Shown piece by piece: positions 1 through 5,625 of a stretch of 9,741 bases of DNA (position 1 is its first letter; each line of letters opens with the position of its first letter). Made by a program: the position numbers and the translations under genes. This DNA is from Actinomycetales bacterium UBA1383 (GTDB lineage Bacteria > Actinomycetota > Actinomycetes > Actinomycetales > Actinomycetaceae), in the NCBI GenBank assembly GCA_002305415.1, contig DBQX01000012.1, positions 312-10,052 on the forward strand, given 5' to 3'. The notes below the pieces were generated by a model, which saw only the letters and a program-made list of their open reading frames with translations, searched no databases and was not told the origin of the DNA.

Positions 1-374
1 AGCGCTACCCGGGCGTCGTGGTGCTTCGAAACACCGGGGACCGCGGCCTCGAGCTCGACCCCACGGGCCTCCGGGCCGGCCGCAACAGCGGGTATCAGGC
101 GATCAACCTGGCCGTCCACCTCGGGGCCCGGCGCGTGATCCTCCTCGGCTACGACATGCACGGCGGGGGCGGGGGCCACTGGTTCGGGTCACACCCGGAC
201 GGGAGCCGGCCCCCCTACGCCATCTGCCTGCAACGGTTCGCGACGCTGGTCGAGCCGCTCGCGGCCGCCGGCGTCCTGGTGATCAACTGCACGCCGAAGA
301 GCGCGCTCACGGTGTTCCCGTGCGCGCCGCTGCGCGAGGTCCTGGTCACAGCCCCGGTGGAGGCGGCGTCGTGA
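1..374 (+). CDS. DUF115/norphogenetic-like protein, 5' truncated
   Basis: The frame is open from the left edge (first full codon at base 3) to TGA at 372-374, so only the C-terminal 123 residues are present. Visible motifs are a Ser-Gly-rich helix start (NSGYQAINLAVHLGARRV), then LLGYDMHGGGGGHWFG (bases 141-188) and INCTPKSALTVFP (282-320). From memory, this pattern matches the phage 'norphogenetic' proteins, which are related to DUF115/MptE-like and sialyltransferase-like Rossmann folds. Members of this group occur beside glycosyltransferases and may transfer a nucleotide-activated group or sugar, but the reaction is not established. The stop overlaps the next gene's GTG as GTGA, so the two are probably translationally coupled. 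The family name is moderately sure and the enzymatic role is inference. The missing N-terminus lies outside the window. Confidence 0.7.
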   Translation, partial: RYPGVVVLRNTGDRGLELDPTGLRAGRNSGYQAINLAVHLGARRVILLGYDMHGGGGGHWFGSHPDGSRPPYAICLQRFATLVEPLAAAGVLVINCTPKSALTVFPCAPLREVLVTAPVEAAS

Positions 375-1126
375 ACGCCCTCTCCCTCGTGATGCCGTAC
401 TACCGCAACCCCGGCATGCTCGCCGAGCAGTACCGGGTGTGGTCCGCGTACCCCGAGGACCTCCGGGCGGCGATCGAGGTCGTGCTGGTGGACGACGGCT
501 CGCCGGTGGGGCGCCGCGCGATCGAGGTGCCGCGGCCGGCGGATCTGCCGCCGCTGCGGATCTACCAGGTCACCGTCGACCTCCCGTGGCACCAGCACGG
601 CGCGCGGAACCTCGGCGCGAGCGAGGCGATCGGGCCCTGGCTGCTCCTGACGGACATGGACCACGTCGTGCCGGCCGCGAGCCTCCAGGACCTGCTCGCG
701 CGGCTGCCGGGGGCCGGCCGCCGGGACGTCTTCACGTTCCACCGTGTCGACGCGCCGCACCTCCACCCGACCCGGGATGCGCACGGCCAGCTCAAGCCGC
801 ACGTCAACACGTTCGCGGTCCACCGCGCGCACTACTGGGCGGTCGGCGGGTACGACGAGGACTGCGTCGGCTACGGGACCGACGGCTTCTTCCGGACCCG
901 GCTGCTCGCCGCGAGCACCCGGCACCACCTGGCCACGGTGCCGATCGTGCGCTACCCCCGCGAGGTCATTCCCGACGCGAGCACCAGCGAGCCGGGCGTG
1001 GACCCGCGGCAGCTCCGGAACGCCGGCCGGCGCGCGGCCGAGACGGCGCGACGCTTGGCGGCCAAGCGCGCCCGCGGCGCGATGGCCCCGACGGTCCTCG
1101 CCTTCCCCTGGGAGCGGGTCCTATGA
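371..1126 (+). CDS. Family-2-type glycosyltransferase (GT-A fold)
   Basis: A 251-aa protein that probably transfers a sugar from a nucleotide-sugar donor, in the cytoplasm. GT-A signatures occur in order: the N-terminal beta strand LSLVMPYY (about 4-11), LVDDGSP with D41-D42 for nucleotide binding, an ARNLGASEA helix typical of GT2 enzymes, the metal-binding DxD as T-D95-M-D97-H, and the acceptor-side GGYDEDCVGYGTDG segment from residue 159. There is no membrane segment, so it is a soluble enzyme. I chose GTG at 371 because it overlaps the previous stop (GTGA) and puts the first beta strand at the right distance. An in-frame ATG at 320 would add 17 Gly/Pro/Arg-rich residues unlike the family. 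The stop overlaps the next ATG as ATGA. Acceptor and sugar cannot be read from the sequence. Confidence 0.85.
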   Translation: MNALSLVMPYYRNPGMLAEQYRVWSAYPEDLRAAIEVVLVDDGSPVGRRAIEVPRPADLPPLRIYQVTVDLPWHQHGARNLGASEAIGPWLLLTDMDHVVPAASLQDLLARLPGAGRRDVFTFHRVDAPHLHPTRDAHGQLKPHVNTFAVHRAHYWAVGGYDEDCVGYGTDGFFRTRLLAASTRHHLATVPIVRYPREVIPDASTSEPGVDPRQLRNAGRRAAETARRLAAKRARGAMAPTVLAFPWERVL

Positions 1127-1185
1127 CGGCCGCGCGGGCGCTCCACCGGGCGGTCTTCGCCGCGATCTGGCGGGGGGTCGTATGA
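1123..1185 (+). CDS. 20-codon mini-ORF coupling two cassette genes
   Basis: ATG at 1123 overlaps the glycosyltransferase stop (ATGA), and TGA at 1183-1185 overlaps the methyltransferase ATG at 1182 (also ATGA). The peptide is MTAARALHRAVFAAIWRGVV, a short amphipathic, basic and hydrophobic sequence. A GGGAG at 1110-1114 lies 8 bases upstream of its ATG. Without it, 55 bases would separate the two enzyme genes, in a region where neighbours otherwise overlap. It may be a real microprotein, a device that carries ribosomes from one gene to the next, or the remnant of a larger gene. I do not recognise the peptide, and its function is unknown. Confidence 0.45.
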   Translation: MTAARALHRAVFAAIWRGVV

Positions 1186-1751
1186 GGCGTCTCGAGATCG
1201 GGCCCGGCAAGGCGCGGATCCCCGGCTTCGAAACGCTGGACGTCGTCCGGCGCCCCGGGGTGGTCGACCACGTCGGCGACGCCTCGCGGCGGCTGCCGTT
1301 CCCAGACGGGACGTTCGACCTGGTCTACGCCTCGCACGTCCTCGAGCACCTCCCGTGGTACCGCGCCGACCAGGCGCTCCGCGAGTGGGTGCGGGTCCTC
1401 GCCCCGGGCGGGGCCCTCGAGGTCTGGACCGTCAACGCCTACACGATCGCGCTGGCGCTCGCGCTCTACGAGGAGACGGGGGTCTGGAGCGGCCCCGGGA
1501 TCGGGCCGTGGAAGGCCGAGTGGGTGCAGGGCGACCCCTACAAGTGGTGCGCCGGGCGGCTGTTCTGCTACGCGAAGGCGGGGCTCGACGAACGCGATCC
1601 CTACTGGCACCACGGGCTTTATACGCCGAAGTCGCTGAAGGCGGCCTTCGAGCGCGCCGGCCTGGTCACCGTGCGGGTGATGGACCGCGCGGAGGTCCGG
1701 GGGAAGGACCACGGGGCGATCAACCTGGGCGTCGCGGGGGTGAAGCCGTGA
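1182..1751 (+). CDS. SAM-dependent methyltransferase (class I, Methyltransf_11-like)
   Basis: A 189-aa protein with a compact Rossmann-fold methyltransferase core. Motif I is LEIGPGK (residues 4-10), close to the usual glycine-rich SAM loop. D33 begins the DASRRLPFPDGTFDLVYASH stretch, the classic motif II/III pattern. VLEH at 53-56 followed by an ALREWVRVLAPGG-type helix and strand is typical of ubiE/Methyltransf_11 enzymes. The C-terminal half, with aromatic and Cys-containing segments (YKWCAGRLFCYAKAG), probably binds the acceptor. It has no DNA-methyltransferase motif of the DPPY/NPPY or PCQ type, so DNA restriction-type methylation is unlikely. Set among glycosyltransferases, it may methylate a sugar or another small group, which is inference. 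It is linked by ATGA upstream and GTGA downstream. Confidence 0.85.
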   Translation: MRRLEIGPGKARIPGFETLDVVRRPGVVDHVGDASRRLPFPDGTFDLVYASHVLEHLPWYRADQALREWVRVLAPGGALEVWTVNAYTIALALALYEETGVWSGPGIGPWKAEWVQGDPYKWCAGRLFCYAKAGLDERDPYWHHGLYTPKSLKAAFERAGLVTVRVMDRAEVRGKDHGAINLGVAGVKP

Positions 1752-2587
1752 ACTGGCGCAGCCTCGCCGACCTCACGCGCCTCATCGAGGCCCAGTTCCC
1801 CCGCGCCCGCGCGGCGAAGGCGGACGTCGTCGTCGGGATCCCCCGGAGCGGGATGCTCGCGGCCGCGCCGATCGCGCTGCTGCTCGACCTCCCGCTGACC
1901 GACGTCGCGGGCTTCTGCGACGACCGGCTCTGGAAGCGGAACCACGCCCGCGACGCGCACGGCGCCTCGCGCGTGCTGTTGGTCGACGACTCGGTCAACT
2001 CCGGGAAGGCGATGGGCGCGGCCGTCGAGATCCTCCGGCGCCACCGGCCTGACGTGAAGATCTGCCGGCTGGCCGTCTTCGCGAAGCCGGAGAGCACTGG
2101 GGCCGTGGACCTGTACTTCGACCTGTGCCCGGGCCCGCGCGTCTTCCAGTGGAACCTCTGGCGGCACATCAAGCTCGATCGGATGGCGTTCGACATCGAC
2201 GGCGTGCTGTGCCGGGACCCCACGAAGGAGGAGAACGACGACGGGCCGAAGTACGCGCGGTTCCTCGAGACGGTGGAGCCGTGGCACCTCCCGAAGCGCC
2301 CGGTCGGCTGGATCGTGACGTCGCGCCTGGAGAAGTACCGGGCCCTCACCGAGGGCTGGCTCGCGCGGCACGGCGTGCAGTACCGCCAACTGGTCATGCT
2401 GGACCTCCCGTCGAAGGCCGCGCGCCTGGAGCTGCAGCCGACGATCGGCTTCAAGGCCGGCGTGTACCGCGAGCTCCCGGACGCCAGGCTCTTCGTGGAG
2501 AGCTCGCACAAGAAAGCCCGGGGGATCGCCCGCGTCTCGGGCCGGCCGGTCCTGAGCGTCGAGGGCTGGGAGTTGATCCCATGTTGA
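1748..2587 (+). CDS. Phosphoribosyltransferase-HAD phosphatase fusion
   Basis: A 279-aa two-domain protein. Residues 1 to about 140 are a type I phosphoribosyltransferase: a PPi-loop-like VGIPRSG at 29-35 and the PRPP-binding signature VLLVDDSVNSGK at 76-87 with the paired Asp 80-81. Residues from about 143 form a small HAD-superfamily domain: motif I FDIDGVLC (D149, D151), motif II T191-S192-R193, a Lys in LDLPSK, and an acidic motif IV region FVESS (E251) followed by the usual IARVSGRPVLSVE strand. The HAD cap is minimal. Such a pair could attach phosphoribose to an acceptor and then remove the 5'-phosphate. That two-step logic is known from butirosin O-ribosylation (BtrL/BtrP) and is only an analogy here. 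GTG at 1748 overlaps the previous stop, and the 3' end overlaps the next ATG by 7 bases. The domain calls are firm and the substrate is unknown. Confidence 0.85.
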   Translation: MNWRSLADLTRLIEAQFPRARAAKADVVVGIPRSGMLAAAPIALLLDLPLTDVAGFCDDRLWKRNHARDAHGASRVLLVDDSVNSGKAMGAAVEILRRHRPDVKICRLAVFAKPESTGAVDLYFDLCPGPRVFQWNLWRHIKLDRMAFDIDGVLCRDPTKEENDDGPKYARFLETVEPWHLPKRPVGWIVTSRLEKYRALTEGWLARHGVQYRQLVMLDLPSKAARLELQPTIGFKAGVYRELPDARLFVESSHKKARGIARVSGRPVLSVEGWELIPC

Positions 2588-3297
2588 GCGTCGTCACCTG
2601 GAAGTGGGCGCCGCATGCGGGGTACCGCTCGACCTTCCGCTCGGAGCACGTCAACACGCTCCGCCGGATGGTGGCGCGGCACTACGCCGCGCCGCATCGC
2701 TTCATCTGCGTGACCGACGACCCGGCCGGCCTCGACCCCGAGGTCGAGTGCGTCCCTCTGTGGAACGACTACGCAGATGTCCGTAATCCGTGCGGGCACC
2801 CCCGGAACCCGTCCTGCTACCGGCGGCTCCGGGCGTTCCACCCCGAGGCGGCCCAGTGGTTCGGGGAGCGCTTCGTCACGCTCGACCTCGACACGGTCGT
2901 CGTCGGCGACCTCGCGCCACTCTGGGAGCGGGACGAAGACTTCGTGATCTGGGGCGACACGAACCCCCGGACGCTCTACAACGCCTCGATGTACCTGCTG
3001 CGCGCCGGGACGCGCCCCCGGGTCTGGACCGAGTTCGACCCGAAGATCTCGCCGCGGCTCGCCCTGCAGGCGCGCCAGTTCGGGTCGGACCAGGGGTGGA
3101 TCGGGTACTGCCTCGGGCCGCGCGAGGCCCGGTGGACGGCGAAGGACGGCGTCTACAGCTTCCGGAACGAGATCAAGCAGCGCAACGGCGGCCGACTGCC
3201 GGCGGGCGCGCGGATCGTGTTCTTCCACGGGCAGTGGGATCCGTGGGACCCGGCGATCCTCCGGTCTTACAGCTGGGTGAAGGAGGCCTATCGCTGA
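2581..3297 (+). CDS. DxD glycosyltransferase, GT8-like
   Basis: A 238-aa soluble protein. The N-terminus reads LSVVTWKW, followed by a nucleotide-binding-type FICVTDDPAGL strand and loop. The metal-binding DxD lies in LDLDTVVVGDL (D102, D104), as in family 8 and related transferases. FGSDQGWI (D170) and VFFHGQWDP (H216) complete the active-site pattern seen in many phage and bacterial 'glycosyltransferase' entries of about 240 aa. The start at ATG 2581 overlaps the preceding gene by 7 bases and places the first beta strand at residue 2. It is the last gene of the sugar cassette. Its final codons carry the strong AAGGAGG ribosome binding site of the connector gene, so cassette and structural genes are joined without a gap. 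Donor and acceptor are unknown. Confidence 0.8.
   Translation: MLSVVTWKWAPHAGYRSTFRSEHVNTLRRMVARHYAAPHRFICVTDDPAGLDPEVECVPLWNDYADVRNPCGHPRNPSCYRRLRAFHPEAAQWFGERFVTLDLDTVVVGDLAPLWERDEDFVIWGDTNPRTLYNASMYLLRAGTRPRVWTEFDPKISPRLALQARQFGSDQGWIGYCLGPREARWTAKDGVYSFRNEIKQRNGGRLPAGARIVFFHGQWDPWDPAILRSYSWVKEAYR
3280..3286 (+). promoter_or_regulatory. Strong ribosome binding site of connector gene
   Basis: AAGGAGG lies 10 bases before the ATG at 3297, inside the last codons of the glycosyltransferase gene. Most cassette genes upstream rely on stop/start overlap with weaker purine runs. The connector therefore seems able to start translation independently of the cassette. Confidence 0.6.
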
Positions 3298-3602
3298 TGG
3301 CCCTGGTTTCGATGGATGCCGCGCGACGGCACCTGAAGCTCGCGCCCGGGATGCTCGAGGACGCCGACTTCGCGCTGAAGCTCGAGGCGGCTTCCGACAT
3401 CGTCCTGGCAAACGTCACGACCCCGCCGACGGTGGCGTGGACCGAGGACACGGCGCCGAAGGCGGTGCAACTGGCGGTCCTGCTGCAGCTCGCCGACTTC
3501 TGGGCGCACCGCGGCGACGAGCGCGGCGACGCGACGCTGTTGTGCCGGGAGGCCGCCGCGCTGCTGCTCGCGTCCGGGTACCGCGATCCGGTGCTCGCGT
3601 GA
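3297..3602 (+). CDS. Head-tail connector protein, gp6-like
   Basis: A 101-aa, mostly helical protein with the pattern of phage gp6-like connector (Ad1) proteins, which form a ring below the portal and join head to tail. The sequence begins with a MALVSMDAARRHLKL helix and continues with FALKLEAASDIVLANV. An exposed loop containing WTEDTAPKAVQLAVLLQLADFW then leads into a hydrophobic helix, the usual gp6 core, and the protein ends in AALLLASGYRDPVLA. Length is typical for the family (about 90-120 aa). ATG at 3297 shares one base with the previous stop (TGATG) and has a strong RBS. The gene before the connector would usually be capsid-related, but here it is a glycosyltransferase. Confidence rests on pattern and position together with the two genes that follow. 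Confidence 0.75.
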   Translation: MALVSMDAARRHLKLAPGMLEDADFALKLEAASDIVLANVTTPPTVAWTEDTAPKAVQLAVLLQLADFWAHRGDERGDATLLCREAAALLLASGYRDPVLA

Positions 3603-3611
3603 GGGGATGAG

Positions 3612-3947
3612 ATGGCGCGCCGCAAGCTCGCGATCGGCGACTTCTGCCACCAGGTGACGATCCAGGCGCCCATCGCGCCCGGGTCGTCCGAGTACGTCGA
3701 CGTCGCGCCGGACTGCTGGGCGCACGTCGCGGCGGTCGGGAGCTGGGAGCGGCTGCAGGCGGCCTCCGTCCAGGCGGCGGTCGACTACCGGGTGACACTG
3801 CGCGACTGCCCGGTGCGGCTAGAGGCTTCGATGCGCGTGGTCTGGACGACGAGCCAGCGCCTCGCGCCGCTCGTCCTGCAGGTCACGGCCGCGCCGATCG
3901 AGGAAGGGAGCGAGGTGACGGTCGACTGCGTGGAGGCGCACCCGTAA
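3612..3947 (+). CDS. Head closure / head-tail adaptor protein
   Basis: A 111-aa, beta-rich protein of the Phage_H_T_join (SPP1 gp16-like) type, which closes the connector channel and forms the tail docking surface. Family features are GDFCHQVTIQAP near the N-terminus (usually 'L..rV.iq.p'), a conserved Trp in DCWAHVAAVGSWERLQAA, the YRVTLRDCP strand, and a C-terminal VLQVTAAPIEEGSEVTVDCVEA strand pair. The length matches the family. GAGGGG at 3601-3606 precedes ATG 3612. A second ATG at 3607 is out of frame and is not used by this product. The stop overlaps the next gene as TAATG, a tight coupling usual in this module. Confidence 0.8.
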   Translation: MARRKLAIGDFCHQVTIQAPIAPGSSEYVDVAPDCWAHVAAVGSWERLQAASVQAAVDYRVTLRDCPVRLEASMRVVWTTSQRLAPLVLQVTAAPIEEGSEVTVDCVEAHP

Positions 3948-4387
3948 TGGCCAACCGGCTGGCGGCGGGGCCCGTCCTGGCGGCGGTGCTCGCACGGCTG
4001 CGCGCGGACTCGACGCTCGCCGACCTCGTGACCGACTCGCCGGGTGGCGGGACGGGCGTCTACGAGGAGGTCGGCCTGCCCGGCGCGCCGCTCGACTACC
4101 TGGTCGTCGGCGGGGCGAGCGAGACGCCGGCGAACACGTGCGGGCACGGGTGGGGCGCGGCGGTGCTCCTGGTGCTCCGGGCGGTGGCGCGGACGCCGGC
4201 GGCGGCCCGGGCGATCGTAAGTCGGGCGGTGGCGCTGCTCGACGACCCGGCCGTCGCGCTCGTCGTCGACGGGTACCCCTCGGTCACGAGCGAGCTGGTG
4301 AGCGCGGGCCCGACGTATGCCGAGGGGCAGCGGGGCGAGACCATCCACCACGCGCCGGCGACGGTGCGGGTGACGGTGCACCTATGA
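3947..4387 (+). CDS. Tail terminator / tail completion protein (DUF3168-like)
   Basis: A 146-aa protein whose layout fits DUF3168-type tail terminators, which cap the tail tube and bind the neck. It has an N-terminal helix with ALVLAxxLR-like spacing (VLAAVLARLRADSTLADLV), then GVYEEVGLPGAPLDYLVVG, corresponding to the family's 'v...vP......PYv.ig' stretch. A central helix follows (RTPAAARAIVSRAVALL), and the C-terminal strand THYAPATVRV-like segment is HHAPATVRVTVHL. It sits between head closure and tail genes, where this protein is expected. It overlaps its neighbours as TAATG upstream and ATGA downstream. The family call relies on secondary-structure pattern and position more than on a unique motif. 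Confidence 0.7.
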   Translation: MANRLAAGPVLAAVLARLRADSTLADLVTDSPGGGTGVYEEVGLPGAPLDYLVVGGASETPANTCGHGWGAAVLLVLRAVARTPAAARAIVSRAVALLDDPAVALVVDGYPSVTSELVSAGPTYAEGQRGETIHHAPATVRVTVHL

Positions 4388-4908
4388 GCCAGCAAGGGAA
4401 GGTCGTCCTCCAGGTCCTGAGCACCCTGTCGAAGGCGCTCGACCTGTCGATCGTCAAGGACGCGCTTGCGCGCGAGTACGCCTTCCCCTTCGCGGACGGG
4501 GACGAGGCGAACGAGGCCGACGCGCTCTGGCACGACCGGCGGACACTCGGCGCCGGCGCCGCCGAGACGCTCGACCTCGCGGGCGGGACGCTCGAGGACG
4601 CCCTCGGGACGGCGCTCGCGCTGGCCGGGGTGAAGCTCCTGGTCGTCAAGGCCGCGGCCGGCAACCTGGCGGACCTCGTCGTCTCGATCCCGGTCGCCGC
4701 GGGGGTCGGCTCGCCGGCGGTGGCGGTGCAGACCGTCGCGCTCCCGCCCGGCGGCCTGCTCGCCCTGGTCGCGCCGGGCGTGGCCGGCTCGCCCGTGGTG
4801 CCAGGCTTCGCGGTGAGCACCGGCACCTGGGACGCGGTGACGGTCGAGAACCAGGACGCGGTCGACGAGGCGACCTACGAGGTGATCGTCCTCGGGGTGG
4901 GGGCGTGA
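4384..4908 (+). CDS. Putative virion structural protein, function unknown
   Basis: A 174-aa protein. Its N-terminal part has a KALDLSIVKDALAREYAFPF helix and strand, then ANEADALWHDRRTLGAGAAETLDLAGG. This is followed by a beta-rich domain of alternating strands and Gly/Pro turns (LEDALGTALALAGVKLLVVKAAAGN, later PGGLLALVAPG and YEVIVLGVGA at the end). From memory, this 'Trp-x-Asp-xRTL ... LDL.G.l.DalG..l....vK.l.v.a...N' pattern recurs in unnamed phage proteins near the tail and neck genes, but I cannot name a function. A jelly-roll-like decoration or tail-associated protein is possible and is inference. It lacks signal peptide and membrane segments. Start ATG 4384 overlaps the terminator stop (ATGA). 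Confidence 0.6.
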   Translation: MSQQGKVVLQVLSTLSKALDLSIVKDALAREYAFPFADGDEANEADALWHDRRTLGAGAAETLDLAGGTLEDALGTALALAGVKLLVVKAAAGNLADLVVSIPVAAGVGSPAVAVQTVALPPGGLLALVAPGVAGSPVVPGFAVSTGTWDAVTVENQDAVDEATYEVIVLGVGA

Positions 4909-5108
4909 TGGACCGCGAGGCCATCCTCGTGCAGCTGCAGGCGATCCGGGGGATCTGCGACGCGCTCGCGGCGCAGCTCGTCGCGGAGGCGGCGCCGACG
5001 GGCGGGTGCGAGCACCCCGAGGACCAGCGCCAGGACGCTTCGACGATGCGGGGGCCGCGGAAGTTTTTCTGCCGGGCGTGCCGGCAGACGGTGGAGGTCG
5101 GCGGGTAA
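4908..5108 (+). CDS. Small zinc-ribbon-like microprotein
   Basis: A 66-aa protein with a helical N-terminus (MDREAILVQLQAIRGICDAL) followed by a likely zinc-binding module. The ligand set is C34-x-H36 and, about 18 residues later, C55-x2-C58, within GGCEHPEDQRQ and FFCRACRQTVEVGG. The x-C-x-H-P ... C-x2-C arrangement would form a single Zn site. Small proteins with this layout occur in phage structural operons, and none that I know has a proven role. Binding of nucleic acid or another protein is possible but not shown. I chose ATG 4908 (TGATG overlap with the previous stop). A GTG at 4905 would add one residue. It lies directly before the tail tube gene. Confidence 0.7.
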   Translation: MDREAILVQLQAIRGICDALAAQLVAEAAPTGGCEHPEDQRQDASTMRGPRKFFCRACRQTVEVGG

Positions 5109-5120
5109 CAGTCGGTCACG

Positions 5121-5127
5121 AAAGGAG
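5121..5127 (+). promoter_or_regulatory. Strong ribosome binding site of tail tube gene
   Basis: AAAGGAG lies 5 bases before ATG 5133, in one of the two true intergenic gaps of the window. An independent, strong start fits the high copy number expected of the tail tube protein. Confidence 0.6.
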
Positions 5128-5132
5128 CGCAC

Positions 5133-5561
5133 ATGGGCAGCAGAGGTGTGGGGGCCAGCTTCAAGCTGGGATCGGCGGGCTCGCCGGCCACGCTGGTGGA
5201 CATCAGCACGTGGCTCAACAACATCGAGCCCAGCTCGTCGGTCGGGGAGTACGACGCCACGTGCTTCCAGCCGGGCGTCGCGGTGCCGCTGAAGTCGACC
5301 ATCCCGGGGTTCGCCGACAAGGGCTACGCCCTGTCGGGGATCTGGACCCCGGAGGTGGAGGCGCACTTCGCGGACCTCGAGGGCACGCAGGGCGTGGCCT
5401 ACGAGTACGGCCCCGACGGCGACGACAACGGGGACACCAAGATCTCCGGGACCTGCAACGTCATGTCCTACTCGGGCCCGAAGGCCCCCGTCGACGGTGT
5501 CATCACCTTCGACGTGCAGCTGAAGGTCACGACCCGGACGGTCGGCACCTTCTCGTCGTAA
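5133..5561 (+). CDS. Major tail tube protein
   Basis: A 142-aa, beta-rich protein that would stack as hexameric rings to form the tail tube. Visible pattern: GASFKLGS..GSPATLVDISTWLNNIEPS at the N-terminus, EYDATCFQPG (the 'D.T.f' turn), KSTIPGFADKGYALSGIWTPEVEAHF (an 'ipG..d..l.g.w' strand pair), VAYEYGPDGDDNGDTKISGTCNV, and the C-terminal SYSGPKAPVDGVITFDVQL followed by TRTVGTFSS. These are features of short siphovirus tube proteins. It is isolated by small gaps on both sides, has a strong RBS, and is followed by a hairpin and then the chaperone gene, which is the expected order. No sheath gene lies upstream, so a non-contractile tail is likely. Confidence 0.8.
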   Translation: MGSRGVGASFKLGSAGSPATLVDISTWLNNIEPSSSVGEYDATCFQPGVAVPLKSTIPGFADKGYALSGIWTPEVEAHFADLEGTQGVAYEYGPDGDDNGDTKISGTCNVMSYSGPKAPVDGVITFDVQLKVTTRTVGTFSS

Positions 5562-5567
5562 CCGGCC

Positions 5568-5592
5568 GGCCGAGTCGGCGCGCGGCTCGGCC
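5568..5592 (+). terminator. GC-rich hairpin after tail tube gene
   Basis: GGCCGAG (5568-5574) pairs with CTCGGCC (5586-5592), and the stem can extend inward by T-G, C-G and G-C pairs to leave a 5-base loop. It lies in the 64-base gap between the tube stop and the chaperone. Only three T residues follow (5598-5600), so it is not a classic intrinsic terminator. It may act as a partial terminator or as a 3' stabiliser of the abundant tube mRNA. Confidence 0.4.
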
Positions 5593-5614
5593 AGCCCTTT
5601 CCCGCCCCCAGGTC

Positions 5615-5620
5615 AGGAGG
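5615..5620 (+). promoter_or_regulatory. RBS deciding the GTG start of chaperone gene
   Basis: AGGAGG ends 5 bases before GTG 5626. This supports the GTG start and the N-terminus MPRYIDVTLDKP, which begins with the family's first beta strand. Another GTG at 5624 is out of frame. Confidence 0.6.
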
Positions 5621-5625
5621 GGAGT

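Noticed and set aside
320..370. Upstream ATG extending the GT2 glycosyltransferase.
   Set aside because: The added residues are low-complexity and overlap the previous gene; GTG 371 in a GTGA overlap matches the rest of the cassette.
744..1181. N-terminal extension of the methyltransferase frame through the GT2 gene.
   Set aside because: The extension is Ser/Thr/Arg-rich shadow sequence. The SAM motif begins at residue 4 from ATG 1182, and the ATGA overlap supports that start.
1720..3411. Long minus-strand open frame of 563 codons opposite the PRTase-HAD and GT8-like genes.
   Set aside because: It is Arg/Pro/Ser-rich with no recognisable domain and lies entirely opposite genes with clear motifs. 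Such frames are common shadows in very GC-rich DNA.
5061..5070. AAGTTTTTCT run in the zinc-ribbon gene as a possible frameshift site.
   Set aside because: The phase gives G TTT TTC, which is not an X XXY YYZ heptamer, and the reading frame continues sensibly to the C-x2-C motif.
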